Made by a program: the position numbers and the translations under genes. Below the pieces are notes generated by a model. That model saw nothing but the letters and a program-made list of their open reading frames with translations, did not search any database and had not been told where the DNA came from. Source: Oscillospiraceae bacterium (lineage in GTDB: Bacteria; Bacillota; Clostridia; Oscillospirales; Ruminococcaceae). From it: DNA of 36,222 bases. Below are positions 29,043 to 36,222 of this stretch, in pieces (position 1 is the stretch's first letter; each line of letters opens with the position of its first letter). The DNA lies in the NCBI GenBank assembly GCA_900757485.1, contig CAAEOA010000045.1, positions 1-36,222 of the forward strand, written 5' to 3'.

Positions 29043-31511
29043 TTATTTCTCCCTTCCGTACTTTCTTTTTTCAAAATCCGAGCTGTTTGTGGTTATTAAA
29101 TCATACTCGGTCGGCGTAGATATGATCGTCAGCGGTATCCGATTGGAACCGATACAAAGCAATCCCTGACCACGACTGCTCCTAACGATCTGCCTGGTTT
29201 CTTCCTCCGATAACCCCAGCTTATCCTTTAGTTCCATTGCCTCTGCTTCTTCCATCTGCAGCAGCATTTTAAACCGGCTGTTGTTCAGCAGGGATTTGCC
29301 GAATTTACCGTCCTGCAAGGCAAAGTAGTCAATTGTGTTCTGGGTTGCTGATATAAAGATTCCGTTATACCCTCGTATCGTTTTTACCAGTTCCAGTGCA
29401 AAATCCGCCGCCTGTGTATTTTCACTGTCTCCGGCGATTTTCCATAGCTCGTCTGCAATAATTGCTTTTTTCTGCATCCGGGAACGGCTCATTTCATCCT
29501 TGACAAAGCTGGTGGCAATGTAGGTGCAGGGAGAAATATCCTGTTGTTTTGCGCCGCTGGTGTCCAGCACGATAAAGTCAGAACGCAGATCAACATTTGT
29601 TTGCCCGCCCATACCGAACTCGATCTGCTGTTTCACGACCAGTGCAAGATTTTTTAATTCTGGATATTCCTGAAGGACTTCATAAAGATCGGAAAAATCC
29701 GGCATTGGCTTAAAATTACCGGCGGCGTCCGTTAGAGAAGCATTGTTGCGGATAATCCCGAACCGCTTATAGCATTCCAGAATGGCAAGGTTAAGCTGAT
29801 AGCTTTCTTCCGGCGAAATCGCGGGATAGCGGAGCGAAAGGTAGGTGTGGATATTTTGTACCTTGTCCAGCAAAACCGAGTCTTTTCGGATAGATACCCC
29901 CTCCATTTCGCTGTCAATGTCCAGCGTAGTTCGGCGGATCTCCATCAAATTGATCTGATCGTCCGAGCCGGGAGCAATCTTAAAATACTGTCCGCCGACC
30001 GCTTCACATGCTGAACGATATTCAAAGCCTTTTTCGGGCGTAATGATAAACACTTTTACGCCCAGCATCCGCAAACGCATGGCGAGTAATAGCAGCAGGA
30101 AGGTTTTCCCTGCTCCCGTCTGTCCGAATACCGCAATATTTCCCGAACTGTACTTGTCTCGGTCATAGAAATCCAATATCGTTGCAGTATCGTTAAACTG
30201 GTTGATGCCCAAAAACACGCCGGTATCATCACATAACTCATAGGAGGTAAAAGGAAAGGCAGCTGCAACTGCTGTTGTTAAAGCGTTTCTGCGTAATTTT
30301 AATTCAAGATCCTTATCAAGCTGTGCAAGAGGAAGCATAGACAAAAATGCCTGTTCCTGCTTGCAGTGGGCAAACCGCACCTGCAAATCCATGGAAGCAC
30401 AGGCGTTTTCTACCTGACGAACACGCTGGTTTAACAGTTCTTCGTTTGGCGCAGTGACTTCTATCAAGGTATGAAGATACCAGAAATCTTCATTGTTCCG
30501 ATTCATTTCTTCTTTTATGTAAAGACCGGAGCTGATCGCGTCATCCAGATTTTCATAATCCGTTCTGGTGTCCTCGATATCCTTTAAACGGGAACGATTC
30601 CATCTCGTTCTTTGTGCTATTTTCGGCAGTATTTCTTCCCGCCTGCACCGGTCTGCGTAGAAACTGACCGAAATCCCGTCTCCCAATTCCAACAAAGGCG
30701 AGAGCCATGCCAAGTTGTTCTGCGTAGGATAGCCGTAGCCGGATATATATAAATAGGCATGGTAAATATCGTTTACAAGGAGATATCCTGCATTTTGGGT
30801 GTCAATGATATCCGGCGCCAGCAGATCGGCCGTCGTTACCTTACCGCTGCTGTCCATCTCCGGTATCTCTTCCTGACTGCCAAGTATATCAAGCCGGTAT
30901 TGATCCGGATTTTTGATTTTCGGGCGGTGATACAAGGAGCAAAACAAATCAAAAAGCGCCTGATCTTCCTCTTCGTGAGAGATCATTTCCAGACCGCACC
31001 GGTCTAAATACTGGCGGGCAGTTTCCGCGTCTTCTTCCAGTTCTTCGGAAATCTGCCAGAAATCCTCTGACTGTCCTTCATAAGAAAAGACAAGATAGAA
31101 CCGGCGGGATACTGCCTCGTTTTCTATATATTGGTTGACGGTCTGCGCGGTTTCCAGTATCATTTCCTTACAATTCTGATTTTGTTCCCGATTAAAACAG
31201 ACTTCCATATTGGCACAATAGGCATCAATATCGGCGTGCTGCGTTCGGACAAGGATTTGCAGATGATCCGGTGAAATTTTAAGATAGGAAGCAAAGTAGT
31301 AAATCATGGTTTCCTGTTCCATCGAGCTTTTGAGGTGAAAGTTGACCGGCAGCACCTCCAAGACTTTGACATATCTACCGTCTTTGGTGCAGATTATACC
31401 GTCTTTGATCTGCTTGATTGGAACAAAGGCTTGTGTGCCGTTGGGATACGGCTCCTCTGTGATATGGACTTTGCCTCTCGTCAGCAGGCTTATTTTATTC
31501 TTTTTTGACAT
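29043..31511 (-). CDS. virB4: VirB4-type conjugation ATPase
   Basis: 822 residues from the ATG at 31511 with GGGAGG upstream; this start lies inside the end of prgI, a 22-nt overlap. The N-terminal half is the CagE/TrbE-VirB type domain (YVKVLEVLPVNFHLKSSMEQ). The C-terminal half is the motor: Walker A GQTGAGKT near residue 463 and Walker B AIIADELWKIA near 685, with SATQNTIDYF after it. VirB4 powers substrate transfer and pilus-like assembly in type IV secretion. PrgI directly upstream is its standard partner in Gram-positive ICEs. Full length, no frameshift seen. Confidence 0.95.
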   Translation of the reverse strand: MSKKNKISLLTRGKVHITEEPYPNGTQAFVPIKQIKDGIICTKDGRYVKVLEVLPVNFHLKSSMEQETMIYYFASYLKISPDHLQILVRTQHADIDAYCANMEVCFNREQNQNCKEMILETAQTVNQYIENEAVSRRFYLVFSYEGQSEDFWQISEELEEDAETARQYLDRCGLEMISHEEEDQALFDLFCSLYHRPKIKNPDQYRLDILGSQEEIPEMDSSGKVTTADLLAPDIIDTQNAGYLLVNDIYHAYLYISGYGYPTQNNLAWLSPLLELGDGISVSFYADRCRREEILPKIAQRTRWNRSRLKDIEDTRTDYENLDDAISSGLYIKEEMNRNNEDFWYLHTLIEVTAPNEELLNQRVRQVENACASMDLQVRFAHCKQEQAFLSMLPLAQLDKDLELKLRRNALTTAVAAAFPFTSYELCDDTGVFLGINQFNDTATILDFYDRDKYSSGNIAVFGQTGAGKTFLLLLLAMRLRMLGVKVFIITPEKGFEYRSACEAVGGQYFKIAPGSDDQINLMEIRRTTLDIDSEMEGVSIRKDSVLLDKVQNIHTYLSLRYPAISPEESYQLNLAILECYKRFGIIRNNASLTDAAGNFKPMPDFSDLYEVLQEYPELKNLALVVKQQIEFGMGGQTNVDLRSDFIVLDTSGAKQQDISPCTYIATSFVKDEMSRSRMQKKAIIADELWKIAGDSENTQAADFALELVKTIRGYNGIFISATQNTIDYFALQDGKFGKSLLNNSRFKMLLQMEEAEAMELKDKLGLSEEETRQIVRSSRGQGLLCIGSNRIPLTIISTPTEYDLITTNSSDFEKRKYGREK

Positions 31512-31813
31512 TGATCTTTTCCTCCCTTGTATGTAACTTTGCGGCGATTTTTCCGCCATTTGCAATAGATCAGCAGATAGCTAATTAAGCTGTAATCCCG
31601 TATTCCAAACAGGGAAAAGCCGCAAAGCGGCACTAAAATAACTGCACCGAGTATGAGGTTAACACGGATGCTAAACGGCGAGAGCATTACAATAAAAAAT
31701 ATAACCGGCAATGCAAGACATACCGTTTCTATTGCATTGCGCTTTTCAAACATACCGAACAGCTTGCCGCTGTCAGTATAGTTTGTGGGGATAACAATTG
31801 TTTGAGGATTCAT
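31490..31813 (-). CDS. prgI: PrgI-family membrane protein of the conjugation channel
   Basis: 107 residues from the ATG at 31813 with AGGAG upstream. QTIVIPTNYTDSGKLFGMFE is the family's recognisable N-terminus, followed by two adjacent membrane helices (about 27-45 and 50-70) and a basic C-terminal tail. PrgI/TcpE-type proteins sit in the membrane with VirB4. The last 22 nt overlap virB4. Its first 14 codons and ribosome binding site are repeated as a relic at 33764-33807, on the far side of an ATPase gene, showing that the upstream part of the operon has been displaced. Confidence 0.85.
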   Translation of the reverse strand: MNPQTIVIPTNYTDSGKLFGMFEKRNAIETVCLALPVIFFIVMLSPFSIRVNLILGAVILVPLCGFSLFGIRDYSLISYLLIYCKWRKNRRKVTYKGGKDQCQKRIK

Positions 31814-32310
31814 AAGGACTCCTGTTATTATATATTTGCCCCTTGATTTATGGTAGCCTGCCATAGGCATGGGGCATCTCGTTGCCTAAGCTGTTAGAAT
31901 AGAGTAGTGGTCTGACCTTTTTCTCCAAGGGCTAATATGTCCGTAAGAAAGTTAGTCAGCCGTCCCTATTCACAGTGTTCGATTTTAGTAGATTGAACCA
32001 ATGCGTTCGAATCAAAAAACAGATTGAATCGGTAATAGCAAAAATATATTACTTCATTTACAGCGAGTTCTTTAGTCGGTGTACTGCATTTATTTTGGGA
32101 TGATTTTCAAAATTAAAATATGATTTTTGTTATGCCTTAATTTCATTGTTTTTGTCATTGAATAAAAAGGTGCAGAGATTCTATAAAAAAGAAAAAGCAA
32201 TAGATATAAACCTACAACTTGCTTGTATTACCAATCCATCTACAACAAAGCGTATATTTGCTGTTTAACGAGGGTAAAATATAAAAATAATCAATTTATA
32301 CCTCCTTAAC
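31814..32310. other. Intergenic stretch between prgI and the first AAA ATPase
   Basis: About 500 bp with no intact gene on either strand. It is AT-rich, with scattered short frames only. I see no convincing promoter for prgI on the minus strand, so the conjugation operon may now depend on a weak or unusual start site after losing its upstream partner genes. Confidence 0.45.
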
Positions 32311-32339
32311 TTGACATTAACTCGATAATGCGCTATAAT
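32311..32339 (+). promoter_or_regulatory. Consensus promoter of the first AAA ATPase gene
   Basis: TTGACA (32311-32316), 17-nt spacer, TATAAT (32334-32339), both perfect. The start codon is 30 nt downstream with AAAAAGGAG (32352-32360) between, giving a short leader. Confidence 0.85.
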
Positions 32340-32368
32340 AACGCTGTCTATAAAAAGGAGTGCTGACG

Positions 32369-33598
32369 ATGAATAACAAGGTTTATACCAGACAGTATTA
32401 CATTGACAAAATTAATGGTTTTTACCATAGTGACCTTATCAAGGTTATTACAGGCATACGCCGCTCCGGAAAATCGTTTTTTCTGCTTTCGGTTATGGAA
32501 GATCTGAAAAAATCAGGTGTAGCCGAAAAAGATATTATATATCTGAATCTTGATAAGCGCGGATACAGAAAAATCAAAACCCCTGATGCTTTAGAAGCTG
32601 CAATCGAAGCCCTTATCACAGACGACGATTTCAAATATCTGTTTATTGATGAGGTACAGAATGTAGAGGGTTTTGAAGAAGTCGTTAACGGTTTCAGAGA
32701 GGACGGAAACTTCTCTATTTTCATCACAGGCTCAAACTCTTACCTACTCAGCGGTGAACTTTCTACTAAACTCACAGGACGATATATCGAAGTTGAAATG
32801 TTTACTTTGAACTTCCGTGAGTATTTGGAAATGAAAGCGTTTCTTGGCAAGGAAATTAAGGAAAACAAAACCGAAGAATTTAACGAATCCCTCCGTTTCG
32901 GCGGTTTCCCAAAAACGCTTGAATTTGACGACCCTGCCGATAAAGACACCTATATCGCCGATGTTATAAAGCAAATACTTGAAAAGGATGTAACGAGGCA
33001 TAAGAAAATTCGTAATCGTGCAGTATTTGATAAGGTTATGACTTATATCATCAACAACTTCGGTGCTACGGTCAGTCTTTCGAGTATTGCGGAGTACTTT
33101 GACAAACAGGAGCATATCAAAATTCGTACCGAGACTCTAAATAACTATTTAAAGATACTGGAAAATGCAAAAATCATTTACAAATGCCCACGCTTCGATG
33201 TTAAATCTAAAAAGTCACTTCGTGGCGAACAGAAATACTACCTTGCTGACCTCGGTATTTATTTCTCCCGCAATGTAGATGCCAGAATAAATTACGGTCC
33301 GGTGCTTGAAAATATTGTTTATACCTATCTTTCTGCGAAAAATTACAAAATCAGCGTAGGGCGAATTGGAAAATTGGAATGTGATTTCATTACGCGCATT
33401 AACGATGAATACCGTTATATTCAGGTGGCTATGACAATTATGAGCGAAGATACAGAGGAGCGCGAATATAAGCCGTTTAATATGATTCGTGACAATTATC
33501 CCAAATATCTATTTACCATTGATACGCTCTTACAAAAGCGTGACGGTGTAATACACAAAAATCTTGTTGAGTTTATATCCAATAACGAAAATCTTTGA
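32369..33598 (+). CDS. AAA_14/DUF4143 ATP-binding protein
   Basis: 409 residues; ATG 8 nt after AAAAAGGAG (a GTG at 32360 lies within that site). KVITGIRRSGKSFFLLSVME contains Walker A (29-36). YLFIDEVQN is Walker B, ITGSNSYLL sensor 1, and SLRFGGFPKTL and a winged helix follow. The C-terminal DUF4143 domain (YYLADLGIYFSRN to LECDFITRINDEYRYIQVAM) has a PD-(D/E)XK-like arrangement in which the usual Glu-Val-Lys core reads Gln-Val-Ala, so nuclease activity is doubtful. The family is widespread and mostly uncharacterised. It is the left half of a plus-strand island opposed to the conjugation operon, and a clear but distant paralogue of the protein at 34646. Confidence 0.88.
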   Translation: MNNKVYTRQYYIDKINGFYHSDLIKVITGIRRSGKSFFLLSVMEDLKKSGVAEKDIIYLNLDKRGYRKIKTPDALEAAIEALITDDDFKYLFIDEVQNVEGFEEVVNGFREDGNFSIFITGSNSYLLSGELSTKLTGRYIEVEMFTLNFREYLEMKAFLGKEIKENKTEEFNESLRFGGFPKTLEFDDPADKDTYIADVIKQILEKDVTRHKKIRNRAVFDKVMTYIINNFGATVSLSSIAEYFDKQEHIKIRTETLNNYLKILENAKIIYKCPRFDVKSKKSLRGEQKYYLADLGIYFSRNVDARINYGPVLENIVYTYLSAKNYKISVGRIGKLECDFITRINDEYRYIQVAMTIMSEDTEEREYKPFNMIRDNYPKYLFTIDTLLQKRDGVIHKNLVEFISNNENL

Positions 33599-33697
33599 TT
33601 AAATGCTTTCGATTTGTAAAATTAACATTTTTGTCCCGCCTATACCTCAACCATAAACAATAGCGGTGCACTCGTGTATATTATTGATATAGGATCG

Positions 33698-33738
33698 AAA
33701 CGGCGATAGCCGTTTGAACAAATCAAATTTTTGATTTG
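33698..33738 (+). terminator. Tandem hairpins after the first AAA gene
   Basis: AAACGGC-GATA-GCCGTTT (33698-33715) is followed at once by CAAATCAA/TTGATTTG (33719-33738). The pair lies 100 nt after the stop of the ATPase gene. The T run is short, so terminator function is moderate in certainty. Confidence 0.45.
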
Positions 33739-33763
33739 TTTCGCAGACATTATTTATAAATGA

Positions 33764-33807
33764 TGTCAGTATAGTTTGTAGGGATGACAATTGTTTGAGA
33801 GTTCATA
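33764..33807 (-). pseudogene. Relic of the 5' end of prgI
   Basis: The minus strand carries an ATG (33806) and 13 further codons reading Met-Asn-Ser-Gln-Thr-Ile-Val-Ile-Pro-Thr-Asn-Tyr-Thr-Asp, preceded by GGAG. It matches 31771-31814 at 40 of 44 positions in the same orientation, then diverges. It is a direct repeat of the intact prgI start and marks the other edge of the DNA that separates the ICE halves. Confidence 0.8.
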
Positions 33808-33823
33808 ATTTCTCCTTTTTATA

Positions 33824-33852
33824 TTGATTTTTTGCAGATTTATTGATATAAT
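33824..33852 (+). promoter_or_regulatory. Promoter of the toxin-antitoxin pair
   Basis: TTGATT (33824-33829), 17-nt spacer, TATAAT (33847-33852), then the antitoxin ATG at 33884 after AGAGGTG. An ATAATATCGAT stretch at the -10 could be part of an operator for the antitoxin. Confidence 0.75.
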
Positions 33853-33883
33853 ATCGATAGAATTTATATATAGAGGTGTCACT

Positions 33884-34147
33884 ATGCCAAATATTAGACC
33901 AAGCTCAGATCTGAGGAATAACTATACGGAAATATCCGATTACTGTCATCAAAATAACGAGCCGGTGTTTATTACGAAAAACGGTAAGGGTGATCTGGCT
34001 GTCATGAGTATTACAGAATACGAAAAATTGCAGGCAAAAGCGGAACTGTATCACTTGCTAGGTATCGGATTGAAGGATGAGCGCGAGGGTAAGGTGTTCC
34101 CGGCACACCAATCTTTAGATGATATTCGGAAGGAACTGAACAAATGA
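33884..34147 (+). CDS. Phd/YefM-family antitoxin
   Basis: 87 residues. RPSSDLRNNYTEISDYCHQN and PVFITKNGKGDLAVMSITEY are the classic Phd/YefM DNA-binding N-terminus. The C-terminal part (LGIGLKDEREGKVFPAHQSL, DDIRKELN) is the flexible toxin-neutralising region. Antitoxins of this type bind the toxin and repress their own promoter. The stop overlaps the toxin start in an ATGA junction, so translation is coupled. Complete length for the family. Confidence 0.92.
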   Translation: MPNIRPSSDLRNNYTEISDYCHQNNEPVFITKNGKGDLAVMSITEYEKLQAKAELYHLLGIGLKDEREGKVFPAHQSLDDIRKELNK

Positions 34148-34461
34148 CAGCTTATGCCGTAACATTGACAGAAGTAGCGAAAAATGATATTGCGGATACG
34201 GTTGCATATATCGCGTATGATCTACGGAATTTAGCTGCTGCCAACACCTTTTTAGACCGTATCGGGCAAGCAATCACCTCTTTGGAACAAATGCCAAACC
34301 GCCAGCCGCTTGTGCGGGATGAAATGCTTGCCGCTCAAGGAATACGTTTTTTAACGATCGACCATTACCTGCTGTTTTACAGAGTACACGAAGAGGAAAA
34401 GTCTGTAACCATCATCCGTGTGTTATATGGCAAACAAAATTGGAAAAAAATACTACTCTAA
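34144..34461 (+). CDS. RelE/ParE-family toxin
   Basis: 105 residues beginning at an ATG that overlaps the antitoxin stop. AYAVTLTEVAKNDIADTVAY, then IGQAITSLEQMPNRQPLVRD, RFLTIDHYLLFYRV and VTIIRVLYGKQNW follow the RelE/ParE fold, with the conserved Arg-Val-Leu-Tyr strand near the end. Family members cut ribosome-bound mRNA (RelE) or poison gyrase (ParE); sequence by eye does not decide which. The pairing with a Phd-type antitoxin is common. A terminator follows at once, so this is a self-contained two-gene unit that could stabilise the element. Confidence 0.9.
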   Translation: MTAYAVTLTEVAKNDIADTVAYIAYDLRNLAAANTFLDRIGQAITSLEQMPNRQPLVRDEMLAAQGIRFLTIDHYLLFYRVHEEEKSVTIIRVLYGKQNWKKILL

Positions 34462-34463
34462 CC

Positions 34464-34494
34464 GCCGGAGCCGAAAGGTTCCGGCTTTATTTTT
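34464..34494 (+). terminator. Terminator after the toxin gene
   Basis: GCCGGA (34464-34469) pairs with TCCGGC (34480-34485), followed by TTTATTTTT; an alternative inner fold AGCCG/CGGCT is also possible. It lies 3 nt after the toxin stop. Confidence 0.75.
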
Positions 34495-34554
34495 GTAGAT
34501 TTGCATTTTGGCAATATTGATTCTTTATCGAACTAAAATTCCAAAGAATCTTAA

Positions 34555-34587
34555 AATAGTTTTTGGATTTTCAATCCCAAAACTATT
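34555..34587. repeat. Hairpin/inverted repeat overlapping the second AAA promoter
   Basis: AATAGTTTTTGGATT (34555-34569) and AATCCCAAAACTATT (34573-34587) form a 15-bp stem with one mismatch and a three-base loop. The right arm runs into the -35 box, so it may be an operator rather than a terminator. Confidence 0.6.
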
Positions 34588-34614
34588 GATATTTTTGTAT
34601 TTTTTGGATATAAT
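34586..34614 (+). promoter_or_regulatory. Promoter of the second AAA ATPase gene
   Basis: TTGATA (34586-34591), 17-nt T-rich spacer, TATAAT (34609-34614). The ATG at 34646 follows AGGAGG. Confidence 0.8.
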
Positions 34615-34645
34615 ATAAGTAAAATAGTTTCAGGAGGTGCTATAT

Positions 34646-35860
34646 ATGGCTGTTCAAAGAATTGAAAGAAAAAAATATCTGGATAAGCTGATTGCCTTAA
34701 AAGATAAACAAATCATCAAAGTAATCACCGGAATCCGCCGATGCGGGAAATCTACACTGATGGAGATTTATCAGGACTATCTGAAAAGCCAGGGTGTGTC
34801 TGCTGAACAGATTGTTTCCATCAATCTGGAAGATTACGATTTTTATGAGCTGCGTGAACCCAAAGTGCTGCATGCATATATTAAGGAACGACTGGTTCAG
34901 GATAAAATGACCTATGTCTTTCTGGATGAGATCCAGCATTGTGAAGAATTTCCGCGTGTTGTTGACAGTTTGTTTATCCGGAAAAATGTCGATCTGTATA
35001 TCACAGGTTCTAATGCATATATGCTGTCCTCAGAAATTGCAACACTGATTTCCGGCAGATATGTGGAAATAAAAATGCTGCCGCTTTCTTTCCGGGAATA
35101 TGTAGAAAGCACCGGAGATACAAAGGAGCTTGCCAGAAAATACACAGCTTATCTTGAAAACAGTTCTTTTCCGTATGCTTTGGAACTGGCAGGACAGCCA
35201 AAGGAGATTAAGGATTATCTGGATGGAATCTATAACACCATTATCGTCAAAGATATTGCAAAAAGAAATAAGATTACCGATACTATGATGCTGGAAAGTG
35301 TGACAAGATTTGTTTTTGATAACATCGGCAGTCCGCTGTCCACTAAAAAAATTGCTGATACCATGACTTCAGAGGGAAGAAAAATTGATGTAAAAACCGT
35401 TGAAAAATATCTGAAGGCGCTGATGGAAAGTTTTATCGTTTATCAAGCCAAAAGATATAACGTTAAGGGAAAACAATATCTAAAAACGCTTGAAAAGTAT
35501 TATGTCGTGGATATTGGTCTGCGATATCTGCTTCTGGGATCTCGTTCCACCGATGTCGGACATATACTGGAAAATGTGGTATATCTGGAATTGCTTCGGC
35601 GAGATAACGATGTGTATGTGGGAAAAATAGATGAAGCAGAAGTTGATTTTGTCGCAATGAAACCCAATAAAACGGTATATTATCAAGTGGCGGCTTCTGT
35701 ACGGGATGAAAAGACCTTGCAGAGAGAACTGGCACCGCTGCAAAAGATTAACGATCATTACCCGAAAATGATCCTTACTCTTGACGAGGATCCCGAGGCA
35801 GACTATAACGGCATTCGCCGCATTAATGTTTTGGATTGGCTGATTGGAGCGATCCAATAG
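34646..35860 (+). CDS. AAA_14/DUF4143 ATP-binding protein, second copy
   Basis: 404 residues from the ATG with AGGAGG upstream. KVITGIRRCGKSTLMEIYQD holds Walker A (29-36) at the same place as in the protein at 32369. YVFLDEIQHCEEFPRVVDSL is Walker B, and LYITGSNAYMLSSEIATLIS follows. The C-terminal DUF4143 domain includes YYVVDIGLRYLLLGSRSTDV, ILENVVYLELLRR and DEAEVDFVAMKPNKTVYYQV. The overall plan is identical to the first copy, but the sequences are far apart, so this is an old paralogue and not a tandem duplication. Each has its own promoter and terminator, with the toxin-antitoxin pair between them. Biological role of the family is unresolved. Confidence 0.9.
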   Translation: MAVQRIERKKYLDKLIALKDKQIIKVITGIRRCGKSTLMEIYQDYLKSQGVSAEQIVSINLEDYDFYELREPKVLHAYIKERLVQDKMTYVFLDEIQHCEEFPRVVDSLFIRKNVDLYITGSNAYMLSSEIATLISGRYVEIKMLPLSFREYVESTGDTKELARKYTAYLENSSFPYALELAGQPKEIKDYLDGIYNTIIVKDIAKRNKITDTMMLESVTRFVFDNIGSPLSTKKIADTMTSEGRKIDVKTVEKYLKALMESFIVYQAKRYNVKGKQYLKTLEKYYVVDIGLRYLLLGSRSTDVGHILENVVYLELLRRDNDVYVGKIDEAEVDFVAMKPNKTVYYQVAASVRDEKTLQRELAPLQKINDHYPKMILTLDEDPEADYNGIRRINVLDWLIGAIQ

Positions 35861-35877
35861 AATATCATTAACTTTCT

Positions 35878-35904
35878 GAGCATCTATTCGTGGAATAGGT
35901 GCTC
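35878..35904. terminator. Terminator between convergent genes
   Basis: GAGCATCTATTC (35878-35889) pairs with GAATAGGTGCTC (35893-35904), 12 bp with one G-U and a three-base loop. It is followed by TTACTTTATTT on the plus strand. The minus-strand gene stop abuts it at 35905. Confidence 0.75.
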
Positions 35905-36222
35905 TTACTTTATTTCCGATGACACACTTTTCTGTTCCTTGATAGTTCTGTACATTAACTGCGCCCAGTTTTTGTGCGCCTCTGAATACCCATGCTGTTC
36001 CATATACTCCTGTGGGGAAAGATACCGCACAACCAGCACTTTTGTCGGCTCCTTCTCAGCTTCAGGTTCATGCGTTGTATTGTTTGAAGCGGTATCTGAG
36101 CTTGTTTCCAGTTCTTTGTCCCGTATTTCATAAACAAGGATTTTTGGAATCTGTTCCCGTATCGTTGCCTCACTGATTTGATTAAGGTCGTTTCCGGTCT
36201 CTACCGCGTGAAATACAATAAA
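35905..36222 (-). CDS. C-terminal 105 residues of an unidentified ICE protein (start outside window)
   Basis: The minus-strand frame is open from the right edge to a TAA at 35905-35907, with no start needed inside the window. It begins FIVFHAVETGNDLNQISEAT, then REQIPKILVYEIRDKELETS, a low-complexity acidic Ser/Thr/Glu linker, and VRYLSPQEYMEQHGYSEAHK followed by NWAQLMYRTIKEQ. Codon use is orderly and coding-like, and the direction matches the conjugation operon. It probably represents the operon part that lay upstream of prgI before the AAA/toxin-antitoxin island separated them. No family recognised. Confidence 0.7.
   Translation of the reverse strand, partial: FIVFHAVETGNDLNQISEATIREQIPKILVYEIRDKELETSSDTASNNTTHEPEAEKEPTKVLVVRYLSPQEYMEQHGYSEAHKNWAQLMYRTIKEQKSVSSEIK

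Noticed and set aside
1..36222. CRISPR arrays, tRNA or rRNA genes
   Set aside because: I saw no regularly spaced repeat array and no tRNA cloverleaf or rRNA signature on either strand, though reading by eye could miss a single divergent tRNA.

Overview
The window looks like a low- to mid-GC gut-type Firmicute of class Clostridia. The evidence is AGGAGG-type ribosome binding sites, near-consensus TTGACA/TATAAT promoters, a GAAC-N4-GTTC SOS box, RepA_N/PrgI/VirB4 conjugation genes and TagD/TagF-type glycerol-phosphate enzymes. Most of it is one integrative conjugative element (ICE) or a closely related mosaic, interrupted by two cargo islands. Species cannot be named from the sequence.

Layout. 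(1) 1-976: the end of a phage-type lysis cassette (holin fragment, M15 endolysin). (2) 977-2220: a gene-poor scar with an IS110-family transposase relic and a small inverted-repeat element. (3) 2219-10519: a plus-strand ICE module enclosed by a 195-bp inverted repeat that carries a zinc-ribbon gene. It holds a leader with two tandem terminators, a sliding-clamp-like protein, a MoxR ATPase, SSB, a VWA protein, and a LexA-box-controlled set of Y-family polymerase, small protein and SRAP/HMCES protein. (4) 10604-10735: a junction scrap that fuses the last codons of two ICE genes. (5) 10774-21023: a minus-strand polysaccharide operon with glf, three GT2 enzymes, one GT4, a Wzy-like polymerase, a Wzx flippase, and TagF- and TagD-like proteins. 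(6) 21144-22572: a tyrosine recombinase and an outward-facing promoter between perfect 28-bp inverted repeats. (7) 22877-31813: the minus-strand conjugation/replication operon (prgI, virB4, DUF6100-like, a winged-helix protein, virD4, repA, DUF5697-like, an S1-like protein). (8) 32311-35904: a plus-strand defence/stability-like island with two AAA_14/DUF4143 ATPases around a Phd/ParE toxin-antitoxin pair. (9) 35905-36222: the C-terminus of another minus-strand gene running off the edge.

The most exciting feature is the apparent genetic switch at 21144-22572. A consensus promoter (TTGACT-N17-TATAAT, 22490-22518) sits inside a segment bounded by perfect inverted repeats, and the segment also encodes the recombinase likely to flip it. 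In the orientation given here, the promoter fires away from the polysaccharide operon and, 12 bp beyond the repeat, meets a strong intrinsic terminator: an OFF state with a built-in sink. Inversion would place it about 170 nt upstream of glf, the first gene of the operon: an ON state. A second terminator blocks recombinase read-through into the operon. I read this as a self-contained phase-variation cassette for an ICE-borne, galactofuranose- and probably glycerol-phosphate-containing surface polysaccharide. The sequence shows the architecture. The switching itself is inference.
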